64,000 nt of DNA from assembly GCF_011806575.1 (NCBI RefSeq), contig NZ_JAATOO010000014.1, positions 1-64,000 on the forward strand. Direction: 5' to 3'. The first letter of the stretch is position 1, and each line of letters opens with the position of its first letter. The notes under the pieces were generated by a model. It was not told where the DNA came from, searched no databases, and saw nothing but the letters and a program-made list of their open reading frames with translations. Origin of the DNA: Vibrio hepatarius. Its GTDB lineage: Bacteria > Pseudomonadota > Gammaproteobacteria > Enterobacterales > Vibrionaceae. Shown piece after piece: positions 9,748 to 18,883 of the stretch. Position numbers and translations under genes: made by a program.

Positions 9748-11624
9748 TGAGCGGTGGTAAAAAGACGATTTCAAACATTACTCCTGTTGGAGATGTAAGG
9801 CCGAGTCAGCTTCTTTGGACCTATGGACCAGGAGCGTTAATAGATATGCCAAGTCTATCGGTTGTTACGCAGGGAATCGACCGTTGGGATAAAGATAGGT
9901 GTCCTCCTATCACTGAAGCTCGGCTACTGTCTGCGGTAAAAAAAGTACTTGGACAGCAAGTCGAAAGTATGAGGATGCCACCGTTTCCAAATAAAGAGTC
10001 CAGTGACCCATTTTCGGCGGAAGCTCGAGTGGGAGTTCCAGTGAGGCCATTTCCTCGATGGTTACGCTGTGTTAAGTGCGGAATGTTAGCAGAGTATGAC
10101 TCTGGACTTTTTGATATTAAAGAAAACAGATTCAGGCCAGAACAAACGAGATTTGTTCATTCAATGTGCAGAGGATCCAAAGGGGATAAAACTGCGAAAG
10201 ATGCAGATGCAGTTCCGGCTCGTTTTCTTCTAGCATGTCGAAATGGCCATTTAGATGACTTCCCATGGCGCTACTATGTGCACGGTGGGCATTCTACTTG
10301 TACTGGAGGTTTGCGTTTCTTCGAAAGCGGTGCTTCGTTGCAAACAGAAAACCTGTGGGTTAAGTGTGATGAATGTGACGCTAAACGGAATTTAGCTCAA
10401 GCTTTTGGAAAAGCAGGTAAGGAAAATCTCCCTGCTTGTAGGGGACGGCACCCTCATTTAGACAAATTTGATTCTAGTTGCGATGAAGATGCTAAAGGCG
10501 TACTACTAGGGGCAACTAATAGTTGGTTTCCAATCATGCTGTCAGCTTTAGCAATTCCTTTAACTCGCGACCCGATTATTCAGTTGGTTCAGGATGGCTG
10601 GGATTATTTAAAAGATGCAGAGTCAGCTCTTGAAGTTAAGATTACTATAAGAACTTTATCTAAAACATCGTCTTTACCGGGTATAGAGCAGTATTCTCCT
10701 GAAGAAGTATGGGCTGTTATTGATGCGATTCACAAAGGTAAAATTGGAGATACTGTAACTCAGGAAGATATTAAAGCTCCCGAGTGGGATGTATTCATTG
10801 AGCCTAGCCCGCCAACTGACTGGCCGCACTTTCTGAGTGAAGCGACAAGTGTACCGACAAAATACAAAAAGCAAATATCTAATGTTTTATTACTGAAACG
10901 ATTGAGGGAAGTTAATGCCTTAATTGGTTTCACTCGAGTAGAAGCTCCAGAGGAAAGTAATAGTCCTGATGAACAGCCACCAATGGCTTCGTTATGTAAT
11001 GATGCGCCGACTTGGATACCTGCTAGTCAGGTACATGGTGAAGGTATTTTTATTCGTTTCAATGAGAACGAATTGAATCATTGGGAGAAGATTCCGGCTG
11101 TTCAGGCTATCAATGAAATGTTAATTAATGGGCATAAAGGCTGGAGGCGAGCGAGGGGGCTATCTCCAGATAGCGGGTACCCCGGGGTTCGTTACGTCCT
11201 GTTACATACAATTGCTCATTTGCTAATTAGAGAGCTCGCTCTTGAGTGTGGTTACAACGCGGCGAGTATTCGTGAAAGAATTTATGGTGATACAAGCGGT
11301 GGGAAAAAACAAGCTGGTATCTTAATTTATACCGCTGCTGCTGACTCGGATGGGACTCTTGGAGGGCTAGTGGAGTTAGGGAAAGCTGAAAACTTAGAAA
11401 GACTACTTCATCAAGCATTAAATCGCGCGCGAGTTTGTTCATCGGATCCACTCTGCTCTGAGCATAATCCAGAAAAAGACCGGACTTTACATGCTGCTGC
11501 ATGTCACGCTTGTACTTTTGCTGCTGAAACGTCATGTGAAAAAAACAACCGTTATCTAGACCGAGCATTGGTAGTACCAACTCTAGATAATGATGGAGCT
11601 GCGTTTTTTGGGGTTGATTGTTAA
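9747..11624 (+). CDS. drmB: DISARM DrmB, DUF1998 protein
   Basis: A 625-residue protein with the features of DUF1998. It has an N-terminal Cys pair (CVKCG, near residue 107), the helical HTIAHLLIRELALECGY segment (near 486), and a C-terminal Cys-rich zinc region between about residues 563 and 597 (CSSDPLC, CHAC). DrmB is the DUF1998 partner of the DrmA helicase, and the adjacent drmA-drmB pair is the hallmark of DISARM. One-base overlaps on both sides imply coupled, near-stoichiometric translation. No catalytic site is evident, so a structural or DNA-binding role with DrmA is an inference from the family. Confidence 0.9.
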   Translation: MSGGKKTISNITPVGDVRPSQLLWTYGPGALIDMPSLSVVTQGIDRWDKDRCPPITEARLLSAVKKVLGQQVESMRMPPFPNKESSDPFSAEARVGVPVRPFPRWLRCVKCGMLAEYDSGLFDIKENRFRPEQTRFVHSMCRGSKGDKTAKDADAVPARFLLACRNGHLDDFPWRYYVHGGHSTCTGGLRFFESGASLQTENLWVKCDECDAKRNLAQAFGKAGKENLPACRGRHPHLDKFDSSCDEDAKGVLLGATNSWFPIMLSALAIPLTRDPIIQLVQDGWDYLKDAESALEVKITIRTLSKTSSLPGIEQYSPEEVWAVIDAIHKGKIGDTVTQEDIKAPEWDVFIEPSPPTDWPHFLSEATSVPTKYKKQISNVLLLKRLREVNALIGFTRVEAPEESNSPDEQPPMASLCNDAPTWIPASQVHGEGIFIRFNENELNHWEKIPAVQAINEMLINGHKGWRRARGLSPDSGYPGVRYVLLHTIAHLLIRELALECGYNAASIRERIYGDTSGGKKQAGILIYTAAADSDGTLGGLVELGKAENLERLLHQALNRARVCSSDPLCSEHNPEKDRTLHAAACHACTFAAETSCEKNNRYLDRALVVPTLDNDGAAFFGVDC

Positions 11625-12769
11625 TGGATGATTTACTTCGATGTGTCTATGAGATCGTCAAAGGTCAACATCTTGATAAAATAAAGTCTCTTTCACGGAA
11701 AATTAGAGTGACGGCTCCCGAAAGCTCCTTTGTTCTTAAGGGCTTTTTTAATGCGGATACTTCTAATGAAGCGCTTAATTCGCTTTTAAATGCTTGGAAA
11801 AATAGCTCTTACACAAGTGAAGAGTTAGCTGCGTTGATACTAGGCGCCTCTTACTCGTTGTCAAGACACAGAGAGCATGAATCGACAGAGCTCGTATGGA
11901 CTGGACCTGATTCAACGATGTTTCCCGTTCGAAGGTCTGAGCAAGTTTTATTGGACATTATAAACTCGGCCAATGAGACACTGTTTATCGTGTCATTCGT
12001 TTTGGTGAAGATACCCAATGTTGAGCAAGCTCTTAAACAAGCGATTGCTCGAGGTGTAAAAGTAAAAATGCTTTTGGAATCTGAGGATAAGGAGTCGTCT
12101 GGTGTCTTTGCAAAGACGCTTGAGAGGCTATATACCAATATTCCAAATATTCAGCTATATATTTGGCCACGCGAGAACAGGGAAAAGTATCAAGCTGGCT
12201 TTGCTAGAGTACATGCAAAGTGTGCAGTTGCTGATAAGAGAGGTGCTTTTATAACTAGTGCGAATTTGACCGAGGCTGCCCTTGATAGAAATATTGAAAT
12301 GGGTATCAATATTGAGGGGGGATCTATTCCCTCAGATATCTGCAGTCAGCTCGACGCAATGATTAATTCCAAAGAGATTCTTCCGTATACTTCATCGGTC
12401 TTTGTAAACAAGAATAGTCCTGAGCTTACAGATAAAAACACAATAAATTTAGATGATGCGCCAAAGGCATTGGAAGAGGGTGAACCTGTACGCATAGAGT
12501 TTGAAAACCAAAACACTGGCTTTAAAGATGTGCGGAAATTTATCAAGTGTGATTCTAACCAGGGCAAGCCAAAAGCTGGCACATTGGTCATAATCAGCTT
12601 TGATGGAAAACTGTATTTGGGCAACTATCGCTGGAATAAGCAGCAAAATATTGCTGATGGACAGCAATACTATCTTGTGACGGTTAAGGGCTTTGGCCCG
12701 ACAGAGAAAATTAAAATAAGTGAAAATGAGTGGTTAGATTTCGTGCCACTAGCAATGGAAGTTATATAA
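11624..12769 (+). CDS. drmC: DISARM DrmC, phospholipase D-like protein
   Basis: The ATG at 11624 sits inside the drmB stop (TAATG), giving 381 residues. A single PLD-type HKD motif, HAKCAVAD, begins near residue 197 and is followed by FITSANLTEAALDRNIEMG, the usual NxxE-type continuation. One HKD per chain fits dimeric PLD-family nucleases. Roughly 140 residues beyond the PLD fold form a C-terminal extension that I do not recognise. It has a beta-rich look and ends with a GNYRW and KISENEW segment. DrmC is reported as the accessory, sometimes dispensable, DISARM component. Confidence 0.85.
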   Translation: MDDLLRCVYEIVKGQHLDKIKSLSRKIRVTAPESSFVLKGFFNADTSNEALNSLLNAWKNSSYTSEELAALILGASYSLSRHREHESTELVWTGPDSTMFPVRRSEQVLLDIINSANETLFIVSFVLVKIPNVEQALKQAIARGVKVKMLLESEDKESSGVFAKTLERLYTNIPNIQLYIWPRENREKYQAGFARVHAKCAVADKRGAFITSANLTEAALDRNIEMGINIEGGSIPSDICSQLDAMINSKEILPYTSSVFVNKNSPELTDKNTINLDDAPKALEEGEPVRIEFENQNTGFKDVRKFIKCDSNQGKPKAGTLVIISFDGKLYLGNYRWNKQQNIADGQQYYLVTVKGFGPTEKIKISENEWLDFVPLAMEVI

Positions 12770-12785
12770 AAATAGGATATTGATT

Positions 12786-14459
12786 TTGGCTAGATTAATA
12801 CCAAAGGTTAACATTGAAGATATAAGCGTTAAGTCGGAAAGGGATGTCGCAAGGTTTCTGGTAGATTTGTTACCTGACGATTGTGTTATTTATCATAGTT
12901 ACCCATGGCTTAGGGTCGACAGAAATGACAAAGGTAATACGACTCTCAAAGAAGGTGAAACGGATTTTGTAGTTATCCTTCCTTCTCATGGAATATTGGT
13001 GCTTGAGGTAAAGGGGGGGGAAATTAGATATGACAGCGAAACTCGTGAATGGAGCCGGGTTTTACCTAATGGCAATCTAAGGTCAATTCAAGACCCTTTT
13101 GAACAGGCACGAAGAAATACTCATTTCTTGGAGACGGAGATTAAGCAAAAGGGCTATAACGGAGCAAACAGTTTACCATTTGGTTACGGTTATGCCGCCG
13201 TGTTTCCTGATTGTGAATATAGTGGGGAGACTCCGGTAGGAGCTACACCATCAGTCATACTATCTGCAAGTGACCTCCCGTTTTTAGATAGAAGAATTAA
13301 GTCCGCCTTATCTCAATGGGTTAGGCGTGAAAACCCAATTCCTCTTTCAAAAGAGGATAGACAAAAAATCTACAAGTCCATTTCGCCAAGTTTTGCTCTG
13401 CTGCCAGTTCTTTTTCGAAAAATAGAAGATCAAGAAGAAAAACTATTTCGTCTTACTAACGACCAGCTCATGCTTTTAGATTTTTTATCGCATACACAAA
13501 GAGCTTGTATAAATGGTGTAGCTGGTTCAGGAAAAACCATGTTGGCACAAGCTCAAGCAGAGAAGTTTGCTGGCCAAGGAATGAAGACTCTGCTTGTGTG
13601 TTACAACAGAGCCCTTGCAAAATGGTTGCGGGACAGCATCTCTCCTGTCTATACCGACAGAATCACGGTGACACATTTCCACGGTCTTTGCTCAGATTTA
13701 TGTAGAAAAGCTGGAATCCCATTTAATCCTTATACTCAAAATGAAGACGCGTTCTGGCGGGAAGAAGCACCTGAGCTGTTGGTGGAAGCAATTGACGTTT
13801 TAGAGGATAGATATGATGCTGTCATTGTTGATGAAGGCCAAGACTTTCAATCAGATTGGTGGATGCCACTAGAGCTTATCAATGCAAATGGTGACGAGGG
13901 GGCTATGTATGTCTTCTATGATCCCAATCAGAATTTATATGTAGATCAAGAGCCTTCTTTACCTGCGTTAGGGCAGCCATTTAATCTTCCGGTCAATTGC
14001 CGAAATACTAAATCTATTGCCAGTTTGTGTAGCGAGATTCTTGATAAGCAAATCCCTACTAAAGTTGATGCGCCTGTCGGGGATGAGCCGGTTATCGTTC
14101 GATTAGACAATAGATTTGAAATTCAAAAGCGCGTAGAGCGATATGTGGATGAATGGGTCAATAAGGGCAAGTTAACGCCAAATCAAGTAGCCATTTTGAG
14201 CCCATTTAAGCAGAGTAATTCTTCCTTAGCTACGTTAAGTAAAGCTAGAGGAGTTGAGATTACTGACGACATAGAACGTTGGCAGAAAGGAGAGGGAGTA
14301 TTGTTCTCTACAGTCAAGGGATTTAAGGGCCTGGAGGCTGACGCGATAATGCTTATAGATATCCCTTACAACAGGGAGTCACCCATCTTTCAACGAGCTG
14401 ATTATTATGTAGCATGTTCAAGAGCTAAGCACATGTTGGTTGTTATTTCTGCTATGTGA
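12786..14459 (+). CDS. NERD nuclease-domain / UvrD-like helicase fusion, DISARM-associated
   Basis: There is no ATG near the N terminus. TTG codons occur at 12780 and 12786; AGGA at 12774-12777 is spaced properly only for the second, giving 557 residues. The N-terminal domain carries the NERD nuclease core (GILVLEVKGG, near residue 70). The rest is a UvrD/PcrA-type superfamily 1 helicase with Walker A (GVAGSGKT, near 245), motif II DEGQD (near 349), LPVNCRNTKS and STVKGFKGLEAD. The gene begins 16 bases after drmC on the same strand and ends at an operon-type terminator. It therefore probably belongs to the DISARM transcript, although it is not a canonical DISARM component. Confidence 0.8.
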   Translation: MARLIPKVNIEDISVKSERDVARFLVDLLPDDCVIYHSYPWLRVDRNDKGNTTLKEGETDFVVILPSHGILVLEVKGGEIRYDSETREWSRVLPNGNLRSIQDPFEQARRNTHFLETEIKQKGYNGANSLPFGYGYAAVFPDCEYSGETPVGATPSVILSASDLPFLDRRIKSALSQWVRRENPIPLSKEDRQKIYKSISPSFALLPVLFRKIEDQEEKLFRLTNDQLMLLDFLSHTQRACINGVAGSGKTMLAQAQAEKFAGQGMKTLLVCYNRALAKWLRDSISPVYTDRITVTHFHGLCSDLCRKAGIPFNPYTQNEDAFWREEAPELLVEAIDVLEDRYDAVIVDEGQDFQSDWWMPLELINANGDEGAMYVFYDPNQNLYVDQEPSLPALGQPFNLPVNCRNTKSIASLCSEILDKQIPTKVDAPVGDEPVIVRLDNRFEIQKRVERYVDEWVNKGKLTPNQVAILSPFKQSNSSLATLSKARGVEITDDIERWQKGEGVLFSTVKGFKGLEADAIMLIDIPYNRESPIFQRADYYVACSRAKHMLVVISAM

Positions 14460-14511
14460 GTGATATTAGTTGTTATTGCGTTTTGTTTGTAAGGATTCGT
14501 ATGCCTTGCTT

Positions 14512-14541
14512 AAAGTAATACCTGAGGTAATACTTTTATTT
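14512..14541 (+). terminator. Probable terminator of the DISARM operon
   Basis: An imperfect 10-bp stem (AAGTAATACC / GGTAATACTT, loop TGA, one mismatch) is followed by a long T/A-rich tract. It lies about 50 bases after the NERD-helicase stop codon. Confidence 0.5.
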
Positions 14542-14585
14542 TATATTTTTTTAAAACATTAAAATTCATTTAGTTACGTATTTAA

Positions 14586-14642
14586 GTCTGCTGTCTCACT
14601 CCCGCCACATTCTAAAAGGCCTGATTTATCAGGCCTTTTTTC
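14586..14642 (+). other. Possible island boundary: tRNA/tmRNA-3'-end-like fragment plus strong terminator
   Basis: The stretch CACTCCCGCCACATTCTAA (from 14597) resembles the T-arm end of bacterial tmRNA or a tRNA, but no complete RNA gene is present. It is followed directly by a strong hairpin at 14614-14637 (AAAAGGCCTGA / TCAGGCCTTTT) with a T run. The hairpin serves no gene visible immediately upstream, since the DISARM operon already has a terminator. Such a leftover end plus terminator is what an attachment site would leave at the edge of an integrated island. The terminator itself is solid; the att interpretation is a guess. Confidence 0.3.
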
Positions 14643-14788
14643 GTATCTGTCATCCACAAATCGTCTGCTTAGCTTATCCACAGTTTCTGATTTGATAGTT
14701 GTCACAACAACTCATTCATTTCTAATACTTTATCGCGTTCTCACATCGGGCCGTATATCATCTAGACATGTTAATAAATGACTTAGTT
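14643..14788. other. Non-coding stretch before the HNH locus
   Basis: This stretch is AT-rich, with no gene I can support. It should contain the promoter for the 45-residue frame and the HNH gene. Two TTATCCACA-like or ATCCACAAA-like words lie at about 14652 and 14676, but they are too few to call a DnaA box cluster. Confidence 0.3.
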
Positions 14789-14926
14789 ATGTCTGCAACT
14801 ATTTATTTTAACAAACAAAATTCTAAGCAGTTTGATGATCAATATGACTCATTTAAATTTGAGCCAGCTCATCAATTTTGGCGTGTTTGTGGCTCAAGTG
14901 TGCTTGGCGTTGGTTCGGGGAGGTAA
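14789..14926 (+). CDS. Small 45-residue frame upstream of the HNH endonuclease
   Basis: ATG to TAA encodes 45 residues beginning MSATIYFNKQNSK and ending LGVGSGR. The stop lies three bases before the HNH start, and the HNH ribosome-binding site (GGGGAGG) is inside this frame, so translation could be coupled. The frame itself lacks a convincing ribosome-binding site, and I recognise no family. It could be a small partner of the nuclease, a leader peptide, or chance. Confidence 0.35.
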   Translation: MSATIYFNKQNSKQFDDQYDSFKFEPAHQFWRVCGSSVLGVGSGR

Positions 14927-14929
14927 GCT

Positions 14930-16057
14930 ATGTCGCACGAGTATTATTTAGACAAGTTTCGACAACTGAACATGAATAGCTCAGGTGGCAAGAAAAGTCC
15001 TCACAAAGTCTGTATGCTGCTGGCCGTTATGGATTTAATTCAAGCGGGCAATATCGTCTCTAACAACATTGTATTTAATCAGCCGCTAAAGGACGCCTTT
15101 ACCCGACATTTTGACAACTTTGCTCAAGGTAACGATAAAAATACGCCGGAGAATCCATTCTTCCATCTGAGGAGTGAAGGATTTTGGCACCTCTCTTACA
15201 ATGATGGATACAACGAGTCGAATACCAACCGTTATTCTGCTAAAGCAATTGCCTACGTCTATCTCGATGATGAACTTTTTGAGTTTATGAAGAGTTTTAT
15301 CGTCACCAATGAACTCAAAGAAGCGTTGGTTTGTAACTTGTCTGATTTGGCTTCACGGTACCAGCACTGGTTAATGGATATCGGTAAAACAGAGAAGACG
15401 GCGAGAAACTATCTTGGCGCTGTTCGAAGTTCTATCTCCAATTGGTTAATAGAGGCAGGCGAAATTCGTGAACCGCTTACCGAGGTTAAGTCTTTCAGCC
15501 AGTTTATTGAATACGAGAAAAAAGCGAAGCAACTCGATATTTTTAAACGTAGGGATGAGAAAGGTAAGGGCATGTATAGTGCCGCATTGTCCCATTACCG
15601 TAAGTTTTTAGCCGATTTAGCCCAAATAGATGTCAATGCAGACATTCGACAAGTTATGTCGGATAGAAAGCTAACGGATACAGAAAAAGCGATCATGGTG
15701 AAAACCCGAATGGGTCAGGGACATTTTCGCTCTCAATTGGTTCAAATGTGGGGTGGTTGCGCTGTTACGGGCTATCGAAACACGTCGATGTTGCTCGCCT
15801 CTCACATTAAGCCTTGGCGTGATTCTAATAACCAAGAACGTTTAGATAAGTTTAATGGAATATTGCTTTTGGCTAATCTTGATAAGGCTTTTGATCTCGG
15901 CTTTATCTCTTTTAAGGACGATGGCCAAGTGCTTATTTCGGATTACCTTGAAGCGCCAGAGGTGATTGGCTTGAGAGAGGATATGTCTTTCCACGTTATG
16001 CGAGAGCATAAACCTTATCTGGCTTATCACAGAGACGAGCTGTTTAAAGGGATATAA
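14930..16057 (+). CDS. HNH endonuclease with phosphorothioate-DNA-binding-like N-terminal domain (putative type IV restriction)
   Basis: This gene encodes 375 residues and starts behind a strong GGGGAGG site. Residues 1-125 carry the pattern GGKKSPHKVCMLLAVMDLI ... NPFFHLRSEGFWHL. It resembles the sulfur-binding domain of ScoMcrA-type enzymes, whose typical signature is PHKxxLLL ... PFWHLxxDGxWE. Residues about 135-180 (WLMDIGKTEKTARNYLGAV) look like a SAM-like core-binding domain of the kind seen in tyrosine recombinases. The C-terminal HNH core is CAVTG ... ASHIKPW ... NGILLLANLDKAFDLG (about 277-325). It probably cleaves foreign modified DNA; the phosphorothioate target is inferred from the N-terminal pattern only. 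It stands beside DISARM in a defence island. Confidence 0.72.
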   Translation: MSHEYYLDKFRQLNMNSSGGKKSPHKVCMLLAVMDLIQAGNIVSNNIVFNQPLKDAFTRHFDNFAQGNDKNTPENPFFHLRSEGFWHLSYNDGYNESNTNRYSAKAIAYVYLDDELFEFMKSFIVTNELKEALVCNLSDLASRYQHWLMDIGKTEKTARNYLGAVRSSISNWLIEAGEIREPLTEVKSFSQFIEYEKKAKQLDIFKRRDEKGKGMYSAALSHYRKFLADLAQIDVNADIRQVMSDRKLTDTEKAIMVKTRMGQGHFRSQLVQMWGGCAVTGYRNTSMLLASHIKPWRDSNNQERLDKFNGILLLANLDKAFDLGFISFKDDGQVLISDYLEAPEVIGLREDMSFHVMREHKPYLAYHRDELFKGI

Positions 16058-16068
16058 CTCGAGACTAA

Positions 16069-16093
16069 AAGAAGCCATCAAAAATGGCTTCTT
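16069..16093. terminator. Bidirectional hairpin between the HNH gene and the small secreted-protein gene
   Basis: A stem of AAGAAGCCAT / ATGGCTTCTT with loop CAAAA lies between two convergent genes. The T-run is weak on both strands. Confidence 0.5.
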
Positions 16094-16113
16094 ATGTCAT
16101 TCTCTAGAAGTGT

Positions 16114-16383
16114 TCACAGATCCCAAGATACCATTGCGACGGTTTTGTTCTTTGAGACCAGCGTTTGGTCTTTCAATTGGACTACGTTGCTGTTTGCAAA
16201 CGGTGTGACATGTTCTATGCCGTTCTCTTCCCACACGACTTTGTTGCTTTCAACAAAGACATGTTTTGACGTTTCTATCGAAGAGATAAGGGTAGGGATT
16301 TTACTTTTCCACGCAATGTTAACGCCAGCTGCGTAAGATGAAGTAGCAATGAAAACACTCATAAGTACAAGTAATCTAGGCAT
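16114..16383 (-). CDS. Small secreted protein of unknown function
   Basis: The ATG at 16383 gives 89 residues, which fits the signal peptide better than an upstream start. Residues 1-18 (MPRLLVLMSVFIATSSYA) form a Sec signal peptide with an AYA-type cleavage site. The mature part of about 70 residues has no cysteines and alternates charged and beta-type segments (SKHVFVESNKVVWEENG). I recognise no domain. It is convergent with the HNH gene and monocistronic. Confidence 0.6.
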   Translation of the reverse strand: MPRLLVLMSVFIATSSYAAGVNIAWKSKIPTLISSIETSKHVFVESNKVVWEENGIEHVTPFANSNVVQLKDQTLVSKNKTVAMVSWDL

Positions 16384-18200
<1,817 letters not shown>

Positions 18201-18207
18201 ACATCAA

Positions 18208-18240
18208 AATGCCAGCCTCGTGCTGGCATTATTTAAGTTT
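18208..18240 (+). terminator. Terminator of the 6-phospho-beta-glucosidase gene
   Basis: A 9-bp perfect stem, AATGCCAGC / GCTGGCATT with loop CTCGT, is followed by ATTTAAGTTT. Confidence 0.6.
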
Positions 18241-18325
18241 GAACAAGGAAAATATGCACTATGGTGTGTTATCGCTTTATTTTCTAAATGGATTTCTGAT
18301 ATCGTCCTTTAATTACAGGCTTTGT

Positions 18326-18610
18326 TCAAAACTTCGGGAAGTTGTGTATGGATAGTGTTTTCCAAATATATACGACAATCCAAGTAGGGAAACAAAAAGT
18401 GACAAGGAATATTGGTAATTCTTCGAATATGCTGTACCCAGTACTGACAATACCGACATACATGTTGAGCAGTGAAGCGACAAGCCAAAGTGGAACGAAG
18501 AGTTTTGAGCCGTAAGAGATGTAGCTCTTCTTGCCTTCGAGCAAGAAACATAACCCCAAAATCACGGCATAACCTAATAAGCCGCTAATAATAAACAAGA
18601 TGGTGTGCAT
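18326..18610 (-). CDS. Small three-helix membrane protein of unknown function
   Basis: This gene encodes 94 residues with about three hydrophobic helices: IISGLLGYAVILGLCFLL, PLWLVASLLNMYVGIVSTG and LPIFLVTFCFPTWIVVYIW. A short Lys/Tyr-rich loop (EGKKSYISYGSK) lies between helices 1 and 2. Reverse-strand bases just upstream of the ATG (AGGAATAA) give a reasonable ribosome-binding site. I recognise no family. A 273-base AT-rich gap without an obvious gene separates it from the sensor kinase. Confidence 0.55.
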   Translation of the reverse strand: MHTILFIISGLLGYAVILGLCFLLEGKKSYISYGSKLFVPLWLVASLLNMYVGIVSTGYSIFEELPIFLVTFCFPTWIVVYIWKTLSIHNFPKF

Positions 18611-18883
18611 TAATTATTCCTGTTGATAATTATATTTTTAATGGGAATGGTAATGAAGTTAGATATCACGCTATATAAACTTTGGGGTGAAATTTATAAG
18701 CCTATATATGGTTCTTGATTTTAAGATTTAATTTTCAGTACGAAAGTCGATTAATATTATGTAAATACTTAATTAAAAATGAGTATTGGTAGGTTTTATA
18801 TATTGAAATAGATGCTTATTAAGTGATTAAAGAACATGTATGTCACAAACATTTAAATACCTGAATATTCAAGTTCTATATGT

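Noticed and set aside
14590..14620. A tRNA or tmRNA gene at the end of the defence island.
   Set aside because: Only a T-arm-like fragment is present; no cloverleaf or acceptor stem can be built.
14650..14690. DnaA boxes (TTATCCACA-like words) suggesting an origin.
   Set aside because: Only two words in ordinary AT-rich DNA, with no cluster, no iterons and no replication gene nearby.
16094..16336. Plus-strand frame of 80 codons opposite the small secreted-protein gene.
   Set aside because: The minus-strand frame has a clear signal peptide, and the plus-strand frame has no family resemblance or ribosome-binding site.
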